Source: CAZSVE01 sp964610175
GTDB taxonomy: Bacteria; Pseudomonadota; Gammaproteobacteria; HK1
Direction: 5' to 3'
Assembly (NCBI GenBank): GCA_964610175.1
Contig: CAZSVE010000006.1
Coordinates: forward strand, 1-62,340
DNA: 62,340 nt
Part shown: positions 43,993 to 51,695 of the stretch, one piece after another
Numbering within the stretch: position 1 is the stretch's first letter
Layout of the letters: every line of letters begins with the position of its first letter
Notes under the pieces: model-generated
Seen by the model: only the letters and a program-made list of their open reading frames with translations
What the model was told of the DNA's origin: nothing
The model's database searches: none
Program-made: the position numbers and the translations under genes

Positions 43993-44421
43993 TCAAGTCC
44001 CACGGAAGGGATTTTCGATGATCAATTCCCCGATCCGCTGACCGTGTTGCAGGTCTTCGGTGTACAGGGCCCGGCATCCGGCATCGAGGGCGGCGGCAAT
44101 GATCAGGCTGTCGTAGAAGGAGAGCTTATAGCGCTCGAAGAGATCCAGGGCCTGGAAGGTCAGAGTCTCGTTCAATAAGTGGACTTCGGCGGATTTCCGG
44201 ATTGTTTTCAGATACGACTTTACCTGATCGATATCCAAACCGTATTTTTTCAACCAGACGTTGGATGCCTCGTTCAATACCTGGGTGGAGACCACGATAT
44301 TCGAATGATTGGACAACACTTCCTGTACGATGTTTCGTTTGCGACGATCTTCGGTGCTACGGGGGGCCGTGAACAGATAGACCCACATGTTGGTGTCTAA
44401 AAAGACCGGTTCACCTGGCAT
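43993..44421 (-). CDS. PIN domain toxin (VapC-like), copy 1
   Basis: A 142-residue PIN-domain ribonuclease. Acidic residues expected for the active site: Asp9 in PVFLDTNMWVYLF, Glu in STQVLNEASNVWLKKYG, Asp in YKLSFYDSLIIAAALDAG and Glu/Asp in ALYTEDLQHGQ. VapC toxins cut tRNA or rRNA when freed from VapB. The ATG at 44421 overlaps the upstream antitoxin by 11 nt; the frame upstream of it lies within that gene. It ends just before the 21-bp repeat array. Confidence 0.85.
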   Translation of the reverse strand: MPGEPVFLDTNMWVYLFTAPRSTEDRRKRNIVQEVLSNHSNIVVSTQVLNEASNVWLKKYGLDIDQVKSYLKTIRKSAEVHLLNETLTFQALDLFERYKLSFYDSLIIAAALDAGCRALYTEDLQHGQRIGELIIENPFRGT

Positions 44422-44725
44422 TGCGTTCTTCCCGGGAAGGGATATCCAATTTTTCCACCGGGAAGCCTTCACGGGCGGCAAAATCAAGCAGCGCCTGAAT
44501 CCTCTGCCGTTTTTCGGCTTCCGTGCACAGTTGAATGGGTTTGTCCTCGCTTGTGTATTCGGTCTGCCGGTCGCCGACGCCAGCGGTCGAAGCATCCCCC
44601 TGTGTATTCCCGCGCTCAATGAGCGCCTCGAGGCCCGCCCGAACGAGGGCGGTTTGTTCTTTTATGCCGGTGATGAGTCCGGCCCGCTCCAGGAGCCGGT
44701 TGTCGAGTTCGATGGTGGTTTGCAT
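44411..44725 (-). CDS. VapB-like antitoxin, copy 1
   Basis: A 104-residue antitoxin. The N-terminus MQTTIELDNRLLERAGLITG is a ribbon-helix-helix DNA-binding region nearly identical to copy 2 at 45117-45395. The C-terminal half (CTEAEKRQRIQALLDFAARE and PVEKLDIP) differs entirely and should bind toxin 1. It overlaps the PIN gene, as in most VapBC pairs. I chose the ATG at 44725; upstream codons in frame belong to the preceding vapC. Confidence 0.8.
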   Translation of the reverse strand: MQTTIELDNRLLERAGLITGIKEQTALVRAGLEALIERGNTQGDASTAGVGDRQTEYTSEDKPIQLCTEAEKRQRIQALLDFAAREGFPVEKLDIPSREERNAR

Positions 44726-44754
44726 GTTGGTTGCCCGGTTGGGGTTTGCTTTTT

Positions 44755-45120
44755 TTATTCGACGTACGCCAGTTCCAGTTCCATGGCCACGGCGATCAGA
44801 CGCCTGTCCCGTGTCCAAAGCCGCGTTATACCCGCCAGCGTGGTGGAAATCAGCAGATGGATGTCTATGTAGCCGACACCACGGCCCATGAGGGCATGGC
44901 GCTCTATAAATTTCATGGCCTGAGTATGGGTGGCGATTGGCGCCTGGGGCAAATCTCCAAGGAGCCTGAGAATCTCCTCCCGGTTTTTGAGATTACCGCA
45001 TGCCAGTTCTCCTCGTACAAATGGATGCACGAGTACATGGCCATCATCCAGGATTCGAATCATCTCCGGCACAGTGGCGGACAGGTGATCGATCCAGACC
45101 GATGTATCGACCAGAATCAT
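44755..45120 (-). CDS. vapC: VapC toxin, copy 2
   Basis: A 121-residue PIN-domain RNase of classical VapC type. Active-site acids are Asp5 in MILVDTSVWIDHL, Glu in VHPFVRGELACGNLK, Asp in GVGYIDIHLLIST and Asp in LWTRDRRLIAVA. Its ATG overlaps the upstream vapB stop by 4 nt. It is only distantly similar to PIN copy 1, although both antitoxins share their N-terminal half. Confidence 0.9.
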   Translation of the reverse strand: MILVDTSVWIDHLSATVPEMIRILDDGHVLVHPFVRGELACGNLKNREEILRLLGDLPQAPIATHTQAMKFIERHALMGRGVGYIDIHLLISTTLAGITRLWTRDRRLIAVAMELELAYVE

Positions 45121-45395
45121 GACGGTTCAGGACACCGACGGGGAATTGGTTGCAATTGCGGTTCGCTACCGCCGAGCGTTGCGAGCCGCCGATTCGCCAA
45201 TTTGTCTTTCCCTCGTAATCCGCCGCTTCGTGATGGGTTGTCCGTCCGTGGAACCGAATGAGTCGATGCATTGGCATCTTCGCGCTCGATGAGCGCCTCG
45301 ATGCCCGCCCGAACGAGGGCGGTTTGTTCTTTTATGCCGGTGATGAGTCCGGCCCGCTCGATGAGCCGGTCGTCGAGTTCGATGGTGGCTTGCAT
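45117..45395 (-). CDS. vapB: VapB antitoxin, copy 2
   Basis: A 92-residue antitoxin starting MQATIELDDRLIERAGLITG, so the same DNA-binding half as copy 1. The C-terminal part KLANRRLATLGGSEPQLQPI matches the family paired with classical VapC. A serine/asparagine-rich linker (about 45-60) joins the halves. Near-identity with copy 1 covers nucleotides about 45290-45395 against 44620-44725. Confidence 0.85.
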   Translation of the reverse strand: MQATIELDDRLIERAGLITGIKEQTALVRAGIEALIEREDANASTHSVPRTDNPSRSGGLRGKDKLANRRLATLGGSEPQLQPIPRRCPEPS

Positions 45396-45452
45396 GTTGG
45401 TTGTCTCGTATTGGAAAGCCGGAAGGCTTTGTGTGAGCGGGTTTAGCCCAAG

Positions 45453-45477
45453 GTTGGGGTTCGTTCCTTACCCCAAC
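45453..45477. repeat. 25-bp palindrome, left of the parA unit
   Basis: gttggggt (45453-45460) and accccaac (45470-45477) form an 8-bp stem around tcgttcctt. An almost identical palindrome is at 46943-46967. It could terminate transcription; there is no U-tract. Confidence 0.7.
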
Positions 45478-45527
45478 GGCCCTTCTTATCCTATCAACCC
45501 GACAAAGCCGGGGTTTACCTACGTTAC

Positions 45528-45959
45528 TTAATTCGCGGTGTTCCCAAGGTCGCCTGTGCCACGTATGGCGCGCGACCGAAGACGATAACCGATGGTGGCC
45601 TCGATGATCTTGTCCTTCAGCCTCTCTGTCGTTTCCTGTTTGTGCAACGGCAGATCGAGATATCGGACGAGGCGTGTCAGCAAGTCCTTGTTCGGGACGC
45701 GCTGTTCGAGAATAAATCTCCCCTCATCGCGGTCATCAAGACTTCGGAGACGCCGCGCGACATCGGAAATATCCTTTTCTGCATCCGCGTCCGGATTCAC
45801 GGCATTTTTATTGTGTCGCTTCTCCCGTGCTCCCAAGACAAGTTCGACCCGGAAGTCACCGGCCAGCAATTTCTCGATTTCCGATTCGTCCAGTCGCCGA
45901 ACGGCCTGGGCAATCTTGGTCAAGACTTTCGCCATAACCTGAGCATTTGTATTTTTCAT
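45528..45959 (-). CDS. Hypothetical protein paired with ParA-like gene
   Basis: A 143-residue, highly charged protein (AVRRLDESEIEKLLAGDFRV, RFILEQRVPNKDLLTRLVRY). I do not recognise the family. It starts 4 nt after the parA-like stop on the same strand, so it is the partner of that ATPase, in the place where ParB or an adaptor would be. No helix-turn-helix or ParB motif is evident. With parA broken its function may be lost or independent. Confidence 0.6.
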   Translation of the reverse strand: MKNTNAQVMAKVLTKIAQAVRRLDESEIEKLLAGDFRVELVLGAREKRHNKNAVNPDADAEKDISDVARRLRSLDDRDEGRFILEQRVPNKDLLTRLVRYLDLPLHKQETTERLKDKIIEATIGYRLRSRAIRGTGDLGNTAN

Positions 45960-45963
45960 TTGA

Positions 45964-46893
45964 TTACTCCAGTCCGAGCCTTTCCTCGAACTCGGTCACA
46001 AATTCCTCAATGCCTTGGATAACACTTTGACGCGTTGCATTCGATTCGGGCAAAAGTGCAACGGGCACGCCGTACTGTGGCGCATCGGCAAACATGGTTT
46101 TATTTTCCTTGATGTAAGCCTTGAAGACCGAAACGCCGAGTTGTCCGGTCTGCGCCATGAAGGGCCGAATCGTCGATATGGGTCCACCGCCGTATTCCTG
46201 AACCATGGTGAAGACGACACCCAGTCGTTCCGGCGAGATGGGCTTTTCCAGATGATCGGAATCCAGCTCGGCGTACTCGTTGAAATCGTTGACCAACCCG
46301 TCGAGGGCGCGGATCAGGTAGTCGATGCCGAGTGTCGATAGGTAATCGGGCTTTGCCGGAATCAGGATGTGGCTGCTGGCCACGATAGCGGTTTTCGTGA
46401 CGATATTGAAGTTTGGTGGGCAATCGATTAGGACCAATTCGTATTTCCGGGGATCGATTGCATCGAGCCCTTTCGCCAAACGCCGGTGAACGCGAATGTA
46501 GTTTTTCTTGCCTTGTTTCAGTGTTGCTCCGCCGAGTTCCGTGGCCAATTCCAAGTCGACGTTGATCAAGCCCAAGTGGGATGGGATGAGATCGATGCGC
46601 TCGCCGTTTTGAGAGAGTCTTGAATTGACGGCGGACGGTTGAAAGATAAGCGATTCGAGATCGAAATTCGCCGATTCAGTTGTAGCGTCGAACCAGCGCT
46701 TGATGGTCCGCGCCTCGGCGAATTCTTTTTGCCACTACTCAGGCTTAATGAACGAAAACGTAAGGCTGGCCTGGGGATCGAGATCGATCAGCAGGACCGA
46801 CTTTCCTCGCCACGCCAGCTCGGCGGCAAGATTCGCCGTCATCGTCGTTTTTCCGACGCCGCCCTTGTAGTTGATAACCGAAACGATATGCAT
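45964..46893 (-). pseudogene. ParA-family ATPase with an in-frame TAG
   Basis: From ATG 46893 (preceded by aaggag) the protein begins MHIVSVINYKGGVGKTTMTA, a deviant Walker A, and continues to LLIDLDPQASLTFSFIKPE. Codon 53 is TAG (46735-46737). The same frame then continues WQKEFAEARTIKRWF and on through YELVLIDCPPNFNIVT to the end at 45964, with no shift. A single base change would restore a full 309-residue ParA/Soj-like protein. A TTG at 46575 could restart translation but lacks the P-loop. Confidence 0.85.
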
Positions 46894-46942
46894 CTTGATT
46901 CTCCTTATGATTCGGAAGGAGATTACAGCCTGAAGTGGTTAT

Positions 46943-46967
46943 GTTGGGGTTCGTTCCTCACCCCAAC
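46943..46967. repeat. 25-bp palindrome, right of the parA unit
   Basis: gttggggt (46943-46950) pairs with accccaac (46960-46967) around tcgttcctc. It differs from the copy at 45453-45477 by a single base in the loop. Confidence 0.7.
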
Positions 46968-46978
46968 CTTGTATGGTG

Positions 46979-47036
46979 CCAAAATCCTGCTCGTGGGGCC
47001 AGGCGATTCCGCCATGGGAGAGGCGCACGGTTTCGA
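46979..47036 (-). pseudogene. DUF2442 fragment
   Basis: This 58-nt piece encodes ETVRLSHGGIAWPHEQDF and is about 90% identical to nucleotides 47760-47817 inside the intact DUF2442 gene. It has no start or remaining domain, so it is a duplicated scrap left beside hicB. Confidence 0.75.
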
Positions 47037-47050
47037 ATCAGCCGTAGCGC

Positions 47051-47383
47051 TCATGCATGGGCGGCCTTGGATAGCGTTTCTAGTGCCCATTGATTGATAC
47101 TTTTCCCGCTTACATCGGCGGCAATGGCAACTGCCGCATGAATCTCCGGTGGAACACGTAACATCAACCTACCGGAATAGGATTTATCGGGTTCCTTTCC
47201 GATTTTTCCGCAAGCTTTCAGGTAGTCTTCCACCGCTTCCTCGAATTGGGCGCGTAAATCGGTAACCGAGTGAGCGTGAAAGCCAACGATATCGCGGATG
47301 CCAGCGATGTGGCCAACGAAACAACCATCGTGTTCGCTATATTCGATGCGAGCCGCGTAACCTTTATGGGTCATGGTGTTCAT
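47051..47383 (-). CDS. hicB: HicB family antitoxin
   Basis: A 110-residue antitoxin. The N-terminal HicB fold has YAARIEYSEHDGCFVGHIAG and FEEAVEDYLKACGKIG. The C-terminal SGRLMLRVPPEIHAAVAIAA plus KSINQWALETL is an arc-type ribbon-helix-helix DNA-binding region. It neutralises HicA and represses the operon. Its start overlaps hicA by 4 nt, in the order toxin then antitoxin usual for HicAB. Confidence 0.9.
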   Translation of the reverse strand: MNTMTHKGYAARIEYSEHDGCFVGHIAGIRDIVGFHAHSVTDLRAQFEEAVEDYLKACGKIGKEPDKSYSGRLMLRVPPEIHAAVAIAADVSGKSINQWALETLSKAAHA

Positions 47384-47670
47384 GGTTTTACTCCAGCATT
47401 TGTCGGAAAGTCGCGCGCATCGCTTACCTGGTAGGGCTTTGCCTCTTTAGCGGGATGGGAACGATGGAAGGTGCCAACAATGGTATCGAGCACGAAGCGT
47501 ACCCGCGAACCCCGGCCTTCGATCACCTCGGCGCCCAGGGCAATAAACAACGATTCGATGCGAGACCATTCCAGGTTTTTTGGCGCGGGGGTAGAGAAAA
47601 CAGCCTCGAGGGTTTTTCGATGCTTTCTATTCACGGGATTTACGATAGCGTTATTGGCTATCACTGGCAA
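47380..47670 (-). CDS. hicA: HicA-type mRNA interferase toxin
   Basis: A 96-residue toxin of the HicA double-stranded-RNA-binding-like fold. It has KTLEAVFSTPAPKNLEWSRI, EVIEGRGSRVRFVLD and GTFHRSHPAKE, where the His in the HRSHP segment is the expected catalytic residue. The first fifteen residues (MPVIANNAIVNPVNR) look unlike the family, and a later start is possible. It lies 6 nt after the DUF2442 stop. Confidence 0.85.
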   Translation of the reverse strand: MPVIANNAIVNPVNRKHRKTLEAVFSTPAPKNLEWSRIESLFIALGAEVIEGRGSRVRFVLDTIVGTFHRSHPAKEAKPYQVSDARDFPTNAGVKP

Positions 47671-47676
47671 ATGACG

Positions 47677-47955
47677 CTATCGCATCGAATCTTCGATCTT
47701 CATGCCCTGTCGTTCATCCGGCCTGGGATTTTGTATGTCCCGAATAATCCTGTCGGCGCTGAAATCCTGTTCGTGGGGCCAGGCGATCCCGCCATGGGAG
47801 AGGCGCACGGTACGGAAATAGGATTTGTCCCGCAGCTCGTGGAAGGCGCTGCTGCCGAGGTAGGGTTTTACGTCGAAGATCCCGGCAACACCATTGCTGG
47901 CCAGTATTTCGATCCGGTAATTGTCCAGGGGGATGGCCTCGATGATTGTGTCCAT
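47677..47955 (-). CDS. DUF2442 domain protein
   Basis: A 92-residue DUF2442 protein with ASNGVAGIFDVKPYLGSSAF, VRLSHGGIAWPHEQDFSADR and a short tail. DUF2442 genes often follow DUF4160 genes, and the pair is suspected to be a toxin-antitoxin unit; that function is unproven. It follows the DUF4160 gene by about 24 nt and precedes hicA by 6 nt, so the four genes likely form one transcript. Confidence 0.85.
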   Translation of the reverse strand: MDTIIEAIPLDNYRIEILASNGVAGIFDVKPYLGSSAFHELRDKSYFRTVRLSHGGIAWPHEQDFSADRIIRDIQNPRPDERQGMKIEDSMR

Positions 47956-47979
47956 TTTTTCCGTGGGTCGAGGCTCTTT

Positions 47980-48258
47980 CTATTGCAATGGCTTGATTTT
48001 GAAAACCGGCTCGCCGGCCACCGCCAATTTCCAATTGGCCAGCAGGTCTTCCTTGTGTATCTCTATCCATGCCTGTACCAGTTTGAGTTTGGAGACCGGT
48101 AGGGCGCCACTCAAGATCGCGCCGTCATCGATGGCAATGGATGCCTTGTGCTCGGCGTGCTCGGCGTATTCGGCGTGAATGTGGGGAAGGTCGTGTTTGC
48201 CGTCGTCGTAGAAACGCATCAAGATCAGGATGCCGTAGAACATGGAGATTGTCGGCAT
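47980..48258 (-). CDS. DUF4160 domain protein
   Basis: A 92-residue DUF4160 protein starting MPTISMFYGILILMRFYDD, with the family motif DLPHIHAEYAEH and GALPVSKLKLVQAWIEIHKE. I preferred the ATG at 48258, since gagga lies 8 nt upstream; another ATG at 48264 is in frame. The sequence AEYAEHAEHKAS is encoded by a short tandem repeat (gtgctcggc-type units near 48150-48180) not usual in the family. Confidence 0.8.
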   Translation of the reverse strand: MPTISMFYGILILMRFYDDGKHDLPHIHAEYAEHAEHKASIAIDDGAILSGALPVSKLKLVQAWIEIHKEDLLANWKLAVAGEPVFKIKPLQ

Positions 48259-48383
48259 AATCATTCCTCGTGTGTTGGATTCAGTGATCAGTCAGCCAAA
48301 AATTGTCTCGACCGAAGCATTATTGGTAAGTACGCGTGATCGATGTTGCTCTTGGTGAAAGAGATGTTATGGCTGAATTGACT

Positions 48384-48445
48384 GTAACCCAACATAAATG
48401 GGGGGTGTTGGGTTACGGCGCTAGCGCGCCTAACCCAACCTACTA
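48384..48445. repeat. GGGTTAGGCGC-type palindromic element
   Basis: gtaacccaac (48384-48393) and the facing gttgggttac, then gcgcgcctaacccaacctac, form the same palindromic element as at 34724 and 38408. The 48259-48596 gap between DUF4160 and res contains no gene that I can see. Confidence 0.7.
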
Positions 48446-48596
48446 CCGATACGAACGGAAGACCGCCAATCGGTTTCGGATTCGACGCATCAACGATGGT
48501 TTTCTCCGTGCGTTCGGATCGGTTCGATAAGTACCCATCGATGCGGGTATCGTTTTTTTACCTGTTCCCAGTTCATGAACCTTGTCCTCCGATGGA

Positions 48597-51500
48597 TCAC
48601 GACTCCCGGATCGCCGCCCCGCTCACCTCATCGAACCGTTTTTCCAACTCTTGCGCGAAATTATCCTGCATTTCGTAGACATCCGTGAACTCGGCGAACC
48701 CCCACCGTCCGTAATTCCCCAGCCGGTCGACGCCCGGGACCCAATGGCTTTCCATGGCGGCCTTTTTGTCCTTGGCGTCTTCGCCCCGGTAGCCCTTGAT
48801 CTCCACGACGAGGTGCAATAAATCCCGCTCCCCATGGCCGTCGTCGATAAGGACGATGAAATCGGGGCGATAGAGGCGATGTCGAGAACCTTGCCGATAC
48901 GGGACCTCTAGGCCGAGATTGTGGTTCTTGACGTAGGCGACAACGCGCGGGTGGTGTTCGGCGACGCGGCAGAATTCGGCTTCCCAGTCGCTGTCGGTGA
49001 TGATCCAGTCGATATGACAGCGTCGGGGATCGGTGCGGTAGCGGCTGGTCTTGGTGGTGTGGAAGTCCACATGATGGGTGGACCCGGTGGGGTTGTAGGG
49101 GTCGAGGATGACCTTGCCGTGGTGGCTTTTTTCGTCTTTTGCCCGCTCGACGGCGGCGGTGATGCGCCGGCAGGCCATGTCGGCCAGTTCCTGGTAGAAC
49201 AGTTGCCCGATGTGGGTATTCCCCTCGCATCGCAGGTAATCGGTCAGCCACGCCTCGCAGATCCCTTTCATGTTTCCGAACAGATGCCACTTGGGCCCTT
49301 GGTCCGGGTCGCGCCATGTCGTCTCCAGGAGTCGCCGGGTGAGATGGAAGGCCAGCGTTGCCCGGCGCGTTCCTTCCAGGTGTTCCAGACCGAGATCTAC
49401 TTCCTCACCGATGATCCCGGCGTTTCGGGTGATGGTGGGGCCGACGAGATTCGGGGTCAGGACCAGGACGGAGTCGTCCGTGAAGCGGGCAGTGATGTGT
49501 TCTTCCGGCAGGTCTACCCGGTACCCGATGACGCGGGGGAAATGGATGGCCAGTGCATCCCGCTCGGGCCGCACGGCCCGCACCCGGATGCTCGGGCGGG
49601 GTGGTTGGGGTGGAGCCACCACGGGTTTGGCGGTGAAATCGAAGGGGATGCCCAGTACGTCGGCGTATTCGACGGGAAAGAGTCCCTCTTCATCGAGATC
49701 ATAGGACTGTCGGCGCAGGGCGCGGCCAATGACCTGCTCGCACAGTAACTGGGTCCCAAAGGCGCGCACCCCCAATACGTGGGTGACGGTGTTGGCGTCC
49801 CAGCCCTCGGTGAGCATGGAGACGGATACCACGCAGCGGATGGAATCGCCCAGTCTGCCCGGCTTGCCCACGGTATTCATGACCTCCCGGAGCAAGAGGG
49901 TGTCGTCGATGCCTTTCCCCATGCGGAGATCATCGGCCAGTTTCCCGCCACGCTGGAAGATTTCCCGTCAGAACTGTTCGATCTCGTCGGCGGCAAGGGC
50001 GCGGAAATCCTTGTCCAGCGCCTCGCCGGATTCCAGTTGTTCGCTGTCGATGAGCAGGGTACGGGGACGCGGGTGGCGGTTGCCTTCGTCGTCGAAATTG
50101 CGAAAGAGCTTCAGCTTGCCGTGTTCGAATGAGCCGTTTTTGCGATGGAAACCGCAGATGTAGTCATGGACCAGTTTGGAGGTGGCGGTGTTGTTGCAGA
50201 CGATGATGAAACACGGCGGCACGGGAATATCCGCCTTCGCCCAGAGATCGAAGGTTTCGGCGTAATGCCCGTGCAGGGCATCCAGGGCGCCTTGGAGTTC
50301 CATGGGCAGGCTCAATGGGTCGAGGGCGCCGGCCTTTCCCCGACCCTTTTTGGGCATGCGGCTGCCGATGTGCGCCCAGAGGTTGCGGAACTTGGGGGTC
50401 TCCGCGCCGGGGTCGTTGTCCACGATGGGGACCCGGGGAAGCTTGACGATGCCGCATTCGATGGCGTCCATGAGGGAAAAGTCGCTCAGGGTCCAGGGGA
50501 ACAGTGTCCCCTCGGCATAGCCCGAGCCGCGCAGGAAAAAGGGCGTGGCGGATAGATCGACGATCCGCCGGATGCCGCGCCTTTTGGCGACCGTTTCCAG
50601 GCCGGATATCCAGAGTCGGGCGGCCTCCCGGTTCTTTTCGGCCTCTTTTTTGTCCTCCCCTTTTAGACGCCCTTCCTGCGATTCCCCCGGTTTTTTACGG
50701 TAACAATGGTGGGCCTCGTCGTTGATCACCAGGATGTTTTTGCGGTTGACGAGATTGCCGATGGCCCGCTGGAGCATCTGCCCCTCGGTCTCCAGGGTAT
50801 CCAGGGGCTCGCCCCGTCGTCCCTGGAGGAGTGATCGCCCGCCTTTGGCGGGGGTCTCCTGACGCTCGCGTCGCTTGAAGGCGTGGTAGTTGGTGATGAC
50901 GATCTCGGCCCGACCCAGATCGGCGAGCATATCGCCGGGGACCAGTTCGCGATCTTGGTAGTAGCTGTCGGGATCGAAGGGTTGCAGGACGCGCAGGCGG
51001 TCCCGGATGGTGATGCCGGGGGTGACGACGAGGAAAGCACGGGTAAATCGGTTGCTTCGGGGATGGCGGACGGCGTTGATGGTCTGCCAGGCAATCAGCA
51101 TGGCCATGACGGTGGTCTTGCCGGAACCGGTGGCCATTTTGAGGGCTAGGCGCATGAGTCCCGGATTGGCATCCTGATTGGCATCGTCCAGGTAGTCGAG
51201 AAACCGCCTGCCCGCTTTTCCGATCCGGGGCGCCACTTCGGTGAGCCAGATGACGGTTTCGACGGCCTCTACCTGGCAGAAAAAGGGGCGAATCTGGCCG
51301 AATTCGTGGCCGCGCCAGTGTTTCAACAGCCGGGCGGTTTCCGGCGTGACCCGCCATTGGTCGGGGTTCGGCAGCCTTCGCCAGCGGTCCACCACTTCAC
51401 GAACACCATCGATGATGTCCGAGTGGTATTTTTGCTCCGGCGTGGAGAGGTTTTTTGCATCATTCGGATCGAGCGGGATTTGCTCTTTCCGACCTTTTTG

Positions 51501-51695
51501 TTTTTTGGGTTTGGGAACCGGCGTGATGAACTCGGCGCTTCTGCGTCTTGGGATCTTCTTCCCGGTGGGCTGGCCCGCTTCATCGAGTTCCCAGTGCCTT
51601 TTCGGGTGCTCGTAGGGAGAATCGAGGATAGGTTTGTCGAAGAATGGATTATCCACGATTGATTCCTCCAATGAAGCTTCGCCGACTCCGTCCAT
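48597..51695 (-). pseudogene. Type III-like restriction subunit (Res, BPTD_3080 type) with an in-frame TGA
   Basis: Superfamily II helicase-nuclease. The N-terminal part (575 residues) has MATGSGKTTVMAMLIAWQTI (Walker A), LVINDEAHHCYRKKPGE (DEAH-like) and DLSATPFFL. Codon 576 is TGA (49968-49970), and the same frame continues REIFQRGG, then VSVSMLTEGWDANTVTHVLG, QVIGRALRRQSYD and the nuclease PDFIVLIDD...HLVVEIKGYRG to 48597. CGA to TGA is the simplest change, since Arg fits the context. Without readthrough neither half is a complete enzyme. Its ATG abuts the stop of the CaiB/BaiF gene. The mod gene is 5 kb downstream. Confidence 0.85.
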
